From Mesotaenium endlicherianum (lineage: Eukaryota; Streptophyta; Zygnematophyceae; Zygnematales; Mesotaeniaceae): a DNA stretch of 64,000 nucleotides. Position 1 is the stretch's first letter, and the number at the start of each line of letters is the position of its first letter. Below the pieces are notes generated by a model. It was not told where the DNA came from, searched no databases, and saw only the letters and a list, made by a program, of their open reading frames with translations. The stretch covers positions 166,187-230,186 of the forward strand of contig WELA01003606.1 in assembly GCA_009602735.1 (NCBI GenBank), written 5' to 3'. The position numbers and the translations under genes are program-made. This document shows positions 9,429 through 21,045 of this stretch, one piece after another.

Positions 9429-10480
9429 TTAACGGTGGTTTGCTGTCCTGAGCAGCTGTTTGACTCCCATTAACCCCATTAAAGCTCTCCAGAACTTAGG
9501 GGTAAATTTTGAGTCTCTGTCTGAGATGATATTAGAGGGTAGCGTATGTTGGCATACTACATGGTTGTAGAACTGTCTCGCTGTTTCGAGTGCAGTCACT
9601 TTGACAGTTGTGGGGATAAAATTGACCATTTTTGTCAGTTTATCTACGACTACCAGTATCGAATCAAGCCATTGGCAATTTTTGGTAGTGTGACCACCCA
9701 GTCCATGGATATAGTCACCCAGTCCATGGATATAGTTTCCCAGCGTCCAGCTGGGGTGGGGAGTAATTGCAAGAGACCTCCCGGTGGTGTGTGCCTAGAC
9801 TTATTCTTTTGACACTGATCACAGGATTTTACATATTTCAAGACCTCCCGGGGCATCCCTTCCCAATGAAGTTGTTTTGCCAGTTTGCCAACTGTTTTGG
9901 CGTGCCCCAAATGCCCACCCAGTAAACTGTCATGTGCTTGACTCAATAAAAGGGACCTTATTTCCAAGTTATTAGGAATGACCAGCTTCAGCCTGCCTGA
10001 AGTGGTTTCAGTTACCCAGACCCTTCCCTTAAGCTTATACCCGAGTGCAGTAGCACGACACACACCAGTAGTGGGGCTGGGCTCAAATGTTGGGTCAGAA
10101 AGGTAGACTTTCCTAAGTTGTTCAAGGAAGGACTTTTTCACCTTTCGTGAAGTGAGTGCACACAGGACTTTATCTACAGCATGATGACTAAAGTTCCTTT
10201 CTTGCAAGTCAGGTATTCTAGAGAGTGCATCAACAGGATTCAACTTCCCTGGTTTGTAGTCGATTTGGACTTGGAACTGCTCCAGCATCTGGCTCCAGCG
10301 GTTCTCCCTCCTCGACAGCTTGGACTTCTTCTGAAAGTGGGTCAGAGCTAGATGATCTGTAATCACCTTAAAAGCTTTACCATGTAAGTATGCTCTCCAC
10401 TGTTTGAGTACATGAATGATAGCTAGCAGCTCTTTATCATGCACTGAGTAATTAATCTCCGCTGGATTAAATTTCATAGA
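9429..10480 (-). pseudogene. RNase H and integrase N-terminus/core, deleted (B2)
   Basis: RNase H reads KFNPAEINYSVHDKELLAI and VITDHLALTHF. The integrase zinc-binding domain has the H-H-C-C arrangement (SQAHDSLLGGHLGHAKT ... SCDQCQKNK). The core is damaged. A 21-bp tandem duplication repeats TISMDWV at about 9700-9735, and about 250 bp corresponding to 18060-18310 of B3 are deleted at about 9430, removing the segment with the third catalytic acid. Confidence 0.75.
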
Positions 10481-11519
10481 CTAATACAACACAGGATGCC
10501 ACTCCTGCCGTACCTTACCATCCTTTGTGGTTTTCTCAGCAGGCTTCAACAAAATAGCACCCATGGCAAAGTCAGAGGCATCAGTGACCACCTGCACCAG
10601 CTTGCTGGGGTCATACACGGCTAGCACCGGGGCAGAACAAAGAGCATCTTTAAGGGCGTGGAAGGCAGCCTGCTGCTCTTCCCCCCAAACATACCCTATG
10701 TCCTTCTTAGTAAGGTCAATCAGTTTACTGGCCTTTGTAAAATAATTCTCAATAAATCTCCTATAGTAGTTAGCCAACCCGAGGAAGGATCTAACTTCAG
10801 AGACAGACTGTGGTACTGGCCAGTCCCTTATGGTCTGAACTTTCTTAGGATCCACACTGATGCCGTCTTTACTGACAACGTGGCCTAAGAATTCAATACT
10901 TTCTTTAAAGAAATCACACTTGCTCATTTTAGCATATAAGTGATTTTTTCTCAGAGTGTCCAGGACTGTCTTTACGTGTTCAGCGTGCTGAGCTTCATCT
11001 TTAGAGAAAATTAAAATATCATCCAGGAAAACTTGCACAAACTTGTCCAAATAAGGCCTGAAAATGTCATTCATGGCACCCATGAAGGTCGCAGGAGCAT
11101 TTGTCAGTCCAAATGGCATCACGTTGAACTCATAGTGTCCATAACGTGTGCGGAAGGCAATCTTGTGTTCATCTCCATCAGCAATTCTGATTTGATGATA
11201 ACCACTCTTGAGATCTATCTTACTGAACACCTTAGCACCAGACAGGGTATCAAGCAAGTCCTCGATTCTGAATAAAGCATACTTGTTCTTTACTGTAATT
11301 CTGTTCAGGGCTCTGTAATCCACACACATCCGCATACTGCCATCCTTTTTCTTAACAAATAGGATGGGTGCGCCGTAAGGTGATTTACTGGGAGACATAT
11401 AACCATTTTCCTCAAGCTCTGCAATCTGTGTTTTCAACTCCTTGCTCTCCACATAAGACAAGCCATAAGTGCATTGCCAGGGTGGCTGACTCTCAGGTAA
11501 TAAATCAATCCTATGATCT
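10481..11519 (-). pseudogene. reverse transcriptase (B2)
   Basis: A long, nearly intact [45 protein letters not shown], and the catalytic box [12 protein letters not shown] (F-L-D-D form of YxDD), followed by the thumb ([11 protein letters not shown]). It is joined in frame to RNase H except for a single nonsense codon, TAG at 10481-10483, where copy B3 has Lys. Confidence 0.85.
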
Positions 11520-13128
11520 ACTTCCCTCTTAGGGGGTAGTCACGGATCCGTGTACTGAGCAACAATTTTCGCAGCAGTAGGGTGCTCCAGAGGGCTTACC
11601 TTTTTCTCCACCTCTTCTTCAGGTTGAGGAGGTACCTCTCTTAGCAGCAGACAGAACATTCTGTCTTCACTCTGGTTCCAGCTTTTGACGAACTCCATTG
11701 CATTCAGCAACTTGCATCCTTCTGGAGGCCTCTTCTTTTCCTTCATTTGCCATCCACACAGGACAAGAGGAAGAGCACTGGTGGGTGCCAAGTCAGTCTG
11801 CCCATCACTGGCTCCTCTCACTTTAACTGTACCTCTGCTCCAACACACTTCAGCTTGATGTCTATTAAGCCAGGACCTGCCTAGCACGAGATCATAAAAG
11901 CCAGTGTTGAGTATCTCAAATGTAAGCGTTTCAGTTAGAACTGCAATGCCAGAACCTAACTGGATGAAATGTATCGACTTACCAAATAGGCGTTTAACAA
12001 TTAATGAAGATCTTTATATCAGCAAGTAATCTTTATGGTATTTTTCGTTAACTGGTTTAACGGCAAAGGACAACACACTAGCAGTGAATAATACTCGTCA
12101 GTCAAATGAGAGTAAACTAGCATCAATAATGCAAATCAGTAAACTCATACATAAGCAAGGTTAGAAGACAGTGCGTATCAATGGCTTCTCGCCTTGGATT
12201 CAGATCTCTCTCAGTAAGCTGTACAAGAGAGTTGGCCTCGTTTCCGAATGCCGAACTCGAGAGCAATGCCTAGCATATGTACATGGAATGAGTTTACTGT
12301 TCAACGGTCAGTGCGATGGCACCGCCTACCCGGGAGTTAACCACGTTGGTAGGACCTCGGTTAACCAAATCCACCGCCATCTCCCATCATCCCGAATAGC
12401 CATCCATCATAGGGATGTCATCTGGCCATTCATCTAGCATATCGCACTTAGATGCATATCAAGGCAGTTCGCTGCTACCGAGTACGGAAGTCAGCTGGCT
12501 GTCAAAGAATGGGTCAGCAAGCTGACTTATATGGACTTCAGCTTGCTGCTTCCGGCTGAGTCATTAAACTGATAATTATGTAAAGTCCAGCAGACTGACT
12601 ATTTAACTAAAGTTCAGCAGGCTGAACTTAATTAACTATTATATTTAAATGAATATTACATCCACTAATATACTGATTCATTACACTGGACCTCAATAGG
12701 CTTGGTTATAAATCCTCCCGGGATACTTGAGGCATCTCCAAGGAATATTTTTCCCTTCCCTTGGGTGACAGTAGGCAGCCTTAGCCGCTTAACTAAGTCC
12801 TTGTGGATAAAAGTATGTGACGCCCCTCCGTCAACAAATGCCCTCACCTTCCTACCTGCAATCATGCAATGCAGTAGGATAGGGGGGACTGTCTTTTCCT
12901 GACTTTCGCATTGTTCTCCTGACGTAGCAAAGAAATGTTGGACATCAGGTGGAACAAGAGCATCCAAAGTGTGCACTCTCTGGACGTCTATATTGCTGAT
13001 GGTCTCCTTTATCTGGTTGTCAGGCATGCATAGTGAATCCAGTTCAGCAGGACCCATAATACCTGCTACGAGGGCAGCTAGTGACGACTCACTATCTCTA
13101 GCATCCTCACAGTCAGTAGACTAGATTA
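11520..13128 (-). pseudogene. aspartic protease split by a solo LTR (B2)
   Basis: The N-terminal half (12691-13057) carries [16 protein letters not shown], the D-G-G active site shared by all copies. The C-terminal half (about 11540-11959) carries [12 protein letters not shown]. The two are separated by a 721-bp solo LTR at 11965-12685. About 40 bp around the RT linker are also missing relative to B3. Confidence 0.75.
11965..12685 (-). mobile_element. solo family B LTR with 5-bp target duplication
   Basis: A complete 721-bp LTR with TG...CA ends. It is flanked by CTGGA on both sides (11960-11964 and 12686-12690). In copy B3 the same site has CTGGA once (about 20821), so the insertion and target duplication are directly visible. 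It is the product of one insertion followed by LTR-LTR recombination. Confidence 0.9.
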
Positions 13129-14380
13129 CTAACTGTTGCTGTCTTTTAAAGGCGGGCCTTTTCTCTCGAGCTTCGGGAGGTGCTTGACTGGACACTGTTC
13201 TCTGTAGTGGCCCAACTGCTGACAATGGTAGAAAATGGATTTTGATGAGGCTAGTCTCGGCTTAGTCCTACCACCACCTCTTCCATAGCCGCCTCGAGAA
13301 AAACCATCTCTACCTCTAGACTGTATGGCTTTATACTCATACTCATATCCATCACCCTGATCATCCTCAGCCTGGTCTCCTTCAATTGCATTGTAGGAAC
13401 CGTGGGGCTTTTTGACAACCTTAGACACCAAGGCATTACTCTGGCGCTTGTGATAAAACTGCTGCTGATCCCAGGCATCAGCATCCTGGATCAAGTCAGC
13501 CAGTTTCTCAGACTTCTACCCACGTAGGGTCACCGAGATGCCGAGCCTTACGCTCTCCTTTCCAGTAAAGCCACCAGTCTGCGGCACTGCCTTTCAGTAG
13601 AGCACCGGTGTGCCTGACCTTCTCGTAATCTTGCAGTTCTGGGTAGTTCTCCAGCCACTGCTCAACATCCGCGAGAAACTTGATCAGGTAATATTTTTTG
13701 TTTCCCTCAGAATCATATTCCTTGGGAGGTTTCGGCTTGGGCTTACTAGGCCCTCGACCACCACCACCAGTGGTTTGAGACCCCAGTTGGTCTCTGTCCC
13801 GCAGTAGAGACATTATGATTCTTTTGTCCTCCTGCTGGGACTGATACATGGTCGCCATTTGCGACTGCATTTGAACGAACAATGCTCCCAAGTCTACACT
13901 CTGGGGTGGTAGTCTAGCAAATGCAGCAGCAGCATTGGCATCTACTCGCTGAGTAGTGTCCTCAACAGTCCCTCTCGCTCCTGCAGGAGAAATTCCTGCC
14001 GCATTCAGCCGGTCACGTATTTGACATAGGGGTACATTGAGTTGTACAGCAGGAGGTGGGTTCAGAATATTGGCCCTTGATGCCATAAGTTCTTCAACAG
14101 TGCGCTCGTCAGCTGGCTGTCTTTCCCTCCTTTTTGTATCTTCAGCGGCCTTTGCTAATTGTTCAGTTTCTAATCTGGCTCTCTCCTCCTCAGCTTGCTG
14201 TGTTGCGACTGCGGCTATAGCAGCTGCCTCATCTGCACCCTCTCTAGCTGCAGTATCTGCCACTGTTTCAGAATAGGTACGGGTTCCCGCTACATGGCTT
14301 TCCGCCTGGTTTTGGACATTCTCGTTATCCTGGTTCTCCATGTCTCGGGAGTTGCTTGTTTGAGACCTTGTCCCTACCAT
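13129..14380 (-). pseudogene. gag (B2)
   Basis: It starts MVGTRSQTSNS near the primer-binding site and includes the Ala/Glu-rich helix, then EQWLENYPELQDYEKVRHTG and SAADWWLYWKGE. At about 13508 some 230 bp of the middle of gag are deleted relative to B3. The zinc knuckle reads FYHCQQLGHYREQC: the first Cys is Phe, so metal binding would be lost. Confidence 0.8.
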
Positions 14381-14401
14381 ACAAAGAAGACTCTGATAAC
14401 T

Positions 14402-14413
14402 GCTCCGATACCA
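14402..14413 (-). other. primer-binding site (B2)
   Basis: TGGTATCGGAGC on the minus strand, one base from the LTR end, identical to the site of B1. Confidence 0.75.
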
Positions 14414-14414
14414 C

Positions 14415-15131
14415 TGAAATGAATTGTCTTACCTAATAGGCGTTTAACAATTAATAAAGATCTTTATATCAGTAAGTTATCTTTATGGATTTTCCGTTAA
14501 CTGATTAAACGGCAAAAGGACAACACACTAGCAGTGGACAACACTCGTAAATCAAATGCGAGTAAACTAGCATCAACAATGCACTCAATAAACTCATACA
14601 TAAGCAAGGTTAGAAGACAGTGTGTATCAATGGCTTCTCGCCTTGGATTCAGATCTCTCTCAGTAAGCTGTACCAGAGAGTTGGCCTCGTTTTTAAATGC
14701 CGAACTCGAGAGCAACGCCTAGCATATGTACATGGAATGAGTTTACTGTTCAACGGCCAGTGCGATGCCACCGCCTACCCGGGAGTTTACCACGTTGGTA
14801 GGACCTCGGTTAACCAAATCCACCGCCATCTCCCATCATCCCGAATCGCCATCCATCATAGGGATGTCATCTGGCCATTCATCTTGCATACCACACTTAG
14901 TTGCATATGGAGGCAGTTCGTTGCTACCGAGTACGGAAGTCAGCTGGCTGTCAAAGAATGTGTCAACAAGCTGACTTAAGTTGACTTCAGCCTGCTGCTT
15001 CCGGCTGAGTCATTAAACTGATACCAAATATAAAGTCCAGCAGACTGACCATTAACTAAAGTTCAGCAGGCTGAACTTAATTTACTACATGTAAATGAAT
15101 ATTATATCTACTAATATACCGATTCATTACA
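14415..15131 (-). mobile_element. family B 5' LTR of B2
   Basis: A complete 717-bp LTR with TGTAATGAAT...ATTCATTTCA ends. By eye it is very close to 6004-6705, the 3' LTR of the same element. Its outer end (15131) abuts a truncated LTR in the same orientation. Confidence 0.85.
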
Positions 15132-15379
15132 TTTGGCCATTCATCTAGCACACCACACTTAGATGCGTATCTAGGTAGTTCTCTGCTACCGAGTACGGAA
15201 GTCAGTTGGCTGTCAAAGAATGTGTCAGCACTGACCTAAGTTGACTTCAGCCTGCTGCTCCCGGCTGAGTCATTAAACTGATTATTTAATTAAGCTCAAC
15301 AGATTCAATATTAATTAAAGTTCAGCAGGCTGAACTTATTTAACTATTATTATATCAACCAATATACTGATTCATTACA
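15132..15379 (-). mobile_element. truncated 3' LTR of B3 (U3 part only)
   Basis: It contains only the U3 end, from TGTAATGAATC at 15379 to TTTGGCC at 15132, where the complete LTR of B2 begins. The polypurine tract of B3 adjoins it at 15380. The missing R/U5 half suggests insertion of the B1-B2 array into this LTR or an LTR-LTR recombination. Confidence 0.75.
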
Positions 15380-15421
15380 ATCCCTCCAATTTAACATGTT
15401 GTCGCCTCGACACCACTAACA

Positions 15422-17118
15422 CTAGTAACAGCGTGCTGTCCCTTCCGTCCCCAGCCTACTGCCATTAGGAGGGAGATGTCCCTGGGGCCCTATACTCAGG
15501 GGAGCCGGTCCTCCTCCTGTGTTGGGGTTCCTGAAGCCTGGGAGATCTGCATAGGGGCCTCGCGGAGAACGCAGTAACTGGGCTGTTTTCTCCTGCACAG
15601 TCTGAAACTGAAGGGAGGCAGCCTTCTCCTGGGCAGCCCTCAATCTGACAGGTACATATACCGGCATTCCATAAGGAAGTTGCATGACACAAGCCAAGGG
15701 CACATGCCCTCTCTGCGAGGGAGATGCTGGCAGGCCTCTGGATATCTCCCTAGCAGCCCTCCTGCCCTGTCTGACTGGGTCTTCGTGCCTGCAGATGGGC
15801 TCGGTCCTCTGGCAGTTCCCAGCCAAGTGATGTTCTCCTCTTCAGCGAGCTGTTGCAAGGCCATCCCAGTTTTCTTCCTTACAGGGGATGTGGCAGGTGT
15901 CAGGACCACAGCGGAGCTAGTGTCCTCCTCCTCGCCTTCCTCTTCTTCTTCCTGTGACCCCTCCTCCTCTCCTTCCCCTGGTTCCTCTGAGACCGCTGAG
16001 GTCTCCTCTGTCAGCTGCTCTAGCTCTTCCCAAGAAAAAGAATACCCCACTGACCTTCCCCTTTTGGGTGCTGGTGGGGGCTGTTGAGGCCGGACCGCAT
16101 GCAAGTCCTTTTCTCCCTGCTTGCTTGCCCATTTAGCATAAGCGTGCTTCCCTTTAGAGAATGATTCACAGGCCCTGATCCTGTCCTCCTGCATTTCTTG
16201 GCTCATGCAATCTCTTACTCCATCCAGTCTTGGGTCACAAGCTGCAATGTGAGGAGGCAACAGTATGTTCCCTTGTAGGTCTGTTAGGAAATCCTCATCC
16301 TTTGCCTTGTCATTCTGCTGGTCCCTCATGTTGATGGTCATCCACCGCTAATCGGTGGGCTTCTGGTAAAAGGCAGGGTCTGTCCTTTTCAGAGTGCACG
16401 GGTAGCAGTGCCCTACGAAGTCCAGCTGACTGGTTTCCCTGGCCAAGAACTCCCGGCTTTTCCTCTCCACCTCATTATACATGGCCTTGAATTGGTTATG
16501 GGGTGTAGAGTCCTTAAAGCTGTCCGCGTCCATGGGGATCATCCTGATGACCCTATCCTTTCCTCAGATGCCTGGGATCGATACAGCTCCTGTCTCATTC
16601 ACTTGGGCCATTGCCTTGGCCTCTCTGACTGTATACCCTACCATCCTGGCATAATCGTGGTAGAGGAGTAGCCCTGTGCTGACCTCGATATACTTGTCAA
16701 AGTGTTCGGATGTCTCCTCTTCCCTCTGCAGGATGTTCTGCTGTGCCTCACTGCGACTTCTCTGGGTATACTTGAAGGCCTCCTCCAGTAGATCAAAGCC
16801 CTTGCCCAGTATTGTGTAGCGGTAGCTGCTGATTCTCCTCTGTTCTTCTTCTTCAGCCTGCTGCTTCCGCCTCTCCTCGGCTTGCCTCTCCTCTTGCGCC
16901 TTCTTGGCCTCCTTTGCAGCTATTCTGTCCAGTTCTTCCTGCCTCAGCCTGGCTTGCTCCTCCTCCTCCTTCTTCTTCTGTGCCTCCCGCTGTTGTTGGA
17001 GTCGTTATGATTCCCGAGCGGAGATGGAGGATGATTCGATGTCGCTACGGAATTGCAAGTAGTCTGCATGTGCCTCTTCCGCTCTTCTCTTCCTCTTAAG
17101 TTTCGACTTCTGGATCAT
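15422..17118 (-). pseudogene. ORF3, unrecognised accessory ORF (copy B3)
   Basis: Homologous in position and layout to 6818-8494. It starts MIQKSKLKRKRRAEEA at 17118. The coiled coil (KEAKKAQEERQAEERRKQQ) is followed by the conserved middle: LLYHDYARMVGYT, IRMIPMDADSFKDST, YNEVERKSREFLARE, NILLPPHIAACDPRLDG, FSKGKHAYAKWA. A Ser/Glu-rich stretch comes next. The tail lacks the RS repeats of B2. In-frame stops lie at about 17007 (TAA), 16566 (TGA) and 16350 (TAG), and there is a frameshift near 15700. Nucleotide similarity to B2 ORF3 is only about 60% by eye, against about 95% for pol. Confidence 0.7.
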
Positions 17119-17343
17119 CCTGCCCAATCATAAACAAAATGCCGTCAATGAAGTCATGATACTTTGCCGCTACTGAGTGCCCGTGGTTAAGAAGAATGTG
17201 ATAGGGAGAGTCCCTAGTGTGTAGTACCTTGTGTGAATGAGTATAAGAGAGAATTGAGTTAGAGAGAAAAAGTGCGTATGAGCGCAGGTTGAGTGTGTAG
17301 AATGGTTATAAAATTTGCCTGGCTGATCCCGAAACGGAACACA

Positions 17344-17427
17344 CTCCCTCCAACTTAATTTTAAAGGTGGGCAACCTGTCACAACTGTCACTATCTGTCA
17401 CTAATTGTCACATTCCCCTCCGACTTA
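17344..17427 (-). other. two internal polypurine-tract-like sequences (B3)
   Basis: In the pol-ORF3 spacer the minus strand has TTAAGTTGGAGGGAG (17344-17358) and ATAAGTCGGAGGGGA (about 17414-17428). Both resemble the 3' polypurine tract. Between them lies a run of TGACAGTT/TGACAATT direct repeats (17375-17412). Confidence 0.5.
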
Positions 17428-17535
17428 TACGGAGACAGGACCTCTTGTCACCTGTCCATGTCCACTGAAATGACAGTTAGGGAGGGGTGCCAGCCGCTCG
17501 AAGGTGGAACCGTTTCAACGCCCCTTTGGCATTGG

Positions 17536-18909
17536 TCAGTTGGTCTTTAAATTCCCAAGTGTCCCCAGAGGCGTCGTAACCCTTCCATCTGACCAGGTAC
17601 TTCTTGACATGTTTAGATGATCGACGGACAGAGCGAGCGTCAAAATCTCCTCCACCTCATATTCCTCAGGGTCACCATCCGGGACAGCGGGGACCGGTCT
17701 CGGTTGGACAAGTAACCGACCTGTGAACAGTGTGTCACCGTTGATGTACGGTTCCAAGAAGGAGACATTAAAGACTGGGTGACCCTTGTGATCTGCTGAC
17801 ATGTTCAGTTTATAAGCATTCTGACCGACACGGCGCACCACCGAATATGGACCGACCCAGACCGGACCAAGCTTTTTCTTGACCACACCAGGTAGGTACA
17901 GGTGCTGAGAATGCAGTTTGACCAAATCGCCCTTAGAAAAGGTCAGCTCTCGACGGTGCTGATTAGCATATTTTTGTTGATTTTCTTGGGCTTTGTGCAA
18001 GTTTTGTTGGAATTCCGACAGGGTGTCAGCAAACTCTTGTGTTAACTAGAGAGAGACCGGATTGTCAATCCCTTCAGGGTGAGTTAAAGACTCCCCCAGT
18101 ACATCTAAAGGAGACTTAGGGACTCTACCCAGGCTCAGTTCAAAAGGAGTCTTGCCCGTTGACGCGTGCACCGCACTGTTGATCGCAATCTGGATTTGAG
18201 GTAACAGGTCATCCCAATCATCTTGTTTTTGGTTGATATAGGCTCTCAGCACCTCTTGCAAAACTCGGTTAGTTCTTTCAGTCTGCCCATCAGTTTGAGG
18301 GTGGTTTGCTGTGCTGAGCAGCTGCTTGACTCCCTTTAACCCCATTAAAGCTCTCCGAAACTTAAAGGTAAATTTTGAGTCTCTGTCTGAGATGATATTA
18401 GAGGGTAGCGTATGTTGGCATACTACATGGTTGTAGAACTGTCTCGCTGTTTCGAGTGCAGTTACTTTGACAATTGTGGGGATGAAAATGACCATTTTTG
18501 TTAGTTTATCCACGACTACTAGTATCGAATCATGCCCATTGGCAGTTCGTGGCAGTGTGACCACCCAGTCCATAGATATAGTTTCCCAGCGGGCAGCTGG
18601 GATGGGCAGCGGTTGTAAGAGGCCCCCCGGTGGTGTGTGCGTAGACTTATTCTTTTGACACTGGTCACAGGACTTAACGTATTTCAAGACCTCCCGAGGT
18701 AATCCCTCCCAATGATAATGTATTGCCAGTTTGCCAATAGTTTTGGCCTTCCCCAAATGCCCACCCAGTAAACTGTCATGAGCTTGACTCAGTAAAAGGG
18801 ACCTTATTTCCAAGTTATTAGGAATGACCAGCTTCAGCCTGCCTGAAGTGGTTTCAGTCACCCAGACCCCACCCTTAAGTTGATACCCGAGTGCAGTAGC
18901 AAGACACAC
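17536..18909 (-). pseudogene. integrase core, C-terminus and broken chromodomain (B3)
   Basis: The frame 18046-18909 holds the H-H-C-C domain and the DDE core: the first Asp in ISMDWVVTLP, the second in NIISDRDSKF, and the Glu in QTDGQTERTNR. The next frame (17536-18000) has the GPY-like part (KLGPVWVGPYSVVRRVGQNAY) and the start of the chromodomain, EYEVEEIL, where a frameshift destroys the rest. The core itself looks intact apart from the separating TAG at about 18046. Confidence 0.8.
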
Positions 18910-21045
18910 ACCATCAGTGAGACGGGCTCAATGTTAGGTCAGAAAGGTAGGCTTTCCTAAGTTGTTCAAGGAAGGACTTTTTCACCTTTCGTGAAGTGAG
19001 TGCACAAAGGACTTTATCTACAGCATGCTGACAAAAGTTTCTTTCTTGCAAGTCAGGTCTTCTAGAGAGTGCATCAGCAAGATTCAACTTCCCTGGTTTG
19101 TAGTCAATCTGGACTTAAAACTGCTCCAGCTTCTGGCTCCAGCGGTTCTCCCTCCTTGACAGCTTGGACTTCTTCTGAAAGTAAGTCAGAGCTAGATGAT
19201 CTGTAATCACCTTACAAGCTTTACCATGTAAGTATGCTCTCCACTGTTTGAGCACATGAATGATTGCTAGCAGCTCTTTATCATGCACGGAGTAATTAAT
19301 CTCAGCTGGATTAAATTTCATTGACTTATACAACACAGGATGCCACTCTTGTTTTACCTTACCATCCTTTGGGGTTTTGTCAGCAGGCTTCAACAAAATA
19401 GCACATATGGCAAAGTCAGAGGCATCAGTGACCACCTGCACAGGATTGCTGGGGTCATACACGGCTAGCAATGGGGCAGAACAAAGAGCATCTTTAAGGG
19501 TCTGGAAGGCATCCTGCTACTCTTCCCCCCACACATACCCTATGTCTTTCTTAGTAAGGTCTGTCTTTGTAGAATAATTCTCAATAAATCTCCTATAGTA
19601 ATTAGCCAACCCAAAGAAGGATCTAACTTCAGAGACAGACTGTGGTATAGGCCAGTCCATTATGGTCTGGATCTTCTTAGGATCCACACTGATGCCTTCT
19701 TTGCTGACAACATGGCCTAGAAATTCAATACTTTCTTCGAAGAAATCACACTGCTCATTTTAGCATACAATTGGTTCCTTCTCAGAGTGTCCATGTGCCC
19801 CTTTCACCTTGACTGTCTTTAAGTGTTCAGCATGCTGAGCTTCATCTTTGGAACAAGAAAAATATCATCCAAGAAGACTTGCAAAAACTTATCCAGGTAA
19901 GGTCTAAAAATGTCATTCATAGCACCCATGAAGGTTGCAGGAGCATTGGTCAGTCCGAATGGCATCACGTTGAACTCATAGTGTCCATAACGTGTGCGAA
20001 AGGCAGTCTTGTGTTCATCCCCCTCAACAATTCTGATTTGATGATAACCACTCTTGAGATCCACCTTACTGAACACTTTAGCACCAGACAGGGTATCAAG
20101 CAAGTCCTCAATTCTGGGTAAAGCATACTTGTTCTTTACAGTAATTTTGTTAAGAGCTCTGTAATCAACACACATCCGCATACTGCCATCCTTTTTCTTA
20201 ACAAAGAGGATGGGTGCACCATAAGGTGATTTACTGGGGGAAATGTCACCATTTTCCTCAAGCTCTCCAATCTGTATTTTCAACTCTTCGCTCTCCACAT
20301 AAGACAAGCCATAAGTGCGTTGCCAGGGTGGCTGACTCCCAGGTAATAAGTCAATCCTGTGATCCACTTCCCTCTTAGGAGGTAGTCTTGGAGGCATATT
20401 GAAAACATCAGTGTACTGAGCAACAATTTTCGCAGCAGTAGGGTGCTCCGGAGGACTTACCTTTTTCTCAACCACTTCTTCAGGTTGAGGAGGTACCTCT
20501 CTTAGCAGCAGACAGAACATTCTGTCTTCCTTCTGGTTCCAGCTGTCGATGAACTTCATTGCATTCAACAATTTGCATCCTCCTAGAAGCCTCTCTATTT
20601 CCTTCATTTGCCATCCATACAGGACAAGAGGAAGAGCACTGGTGGGTGCCAAGTTAGTTTGCCCATCACTGGCTCCTCTCACTTTAACTGTACCTTTGCT
20701 CCAACACGCTTCAGCTTGATGTCTATTAAGCCAGGACCTGCCTAGCACAAGATCATAGAAGCCAGTGTTGAGTACCTCAAATGTAAGCGTTTCAGTTAGA
20801 ACTGCAATGCCAGAACCTAACTGGACCTCAATAGGCTTGGTTATAAATCCTCCCGGGATACTTGAGGCATCTCCAAGGAATATTTTTCTCTTCCCTTGGG
20901 TGACAGTAGGCAGCCTTAGCCGCTTAACTAAGTCCTTATGGATAAAACTTTGTGACGCTCCTCCGTCAACAAATGCCCTCACCTTCCTACCTGCAATCAT
21001 GCAATGCAGTAGGATAGGAGGCCTGTCTTTTCCTGACTTTCGCAT
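18910..21045 (-). pseudogene. protease, reverse transcriptase and RNase H (B3)
   Basis: One long frame (19819-21045) joins the protease ([15 protein letters not shown], then [12 protein letters not shown]) through the linker ([18 protein letters not shown]) to RT ([35 protein letters not shown]). A frameshift directly after the FLDD box ends it. RNase H (19115-19471) reads [12 protein letters not shown] and VHDKELLAIIHVLKQW. A small deletion near 19560 removes part of the RT connection. This is the most complete Pol in the window and shows that protease and RT are one reading frame in the family. Confidence 0.85.

Noticed and set aside
9691-9740. A short direct repeat in the integrase as a possible regulatory repeat
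   Set aside because: It is a 21-bp tandem duplication inside integrase coding sequence (TISMDWV twice), absent from copy B3. It is a simple duplication mutation.
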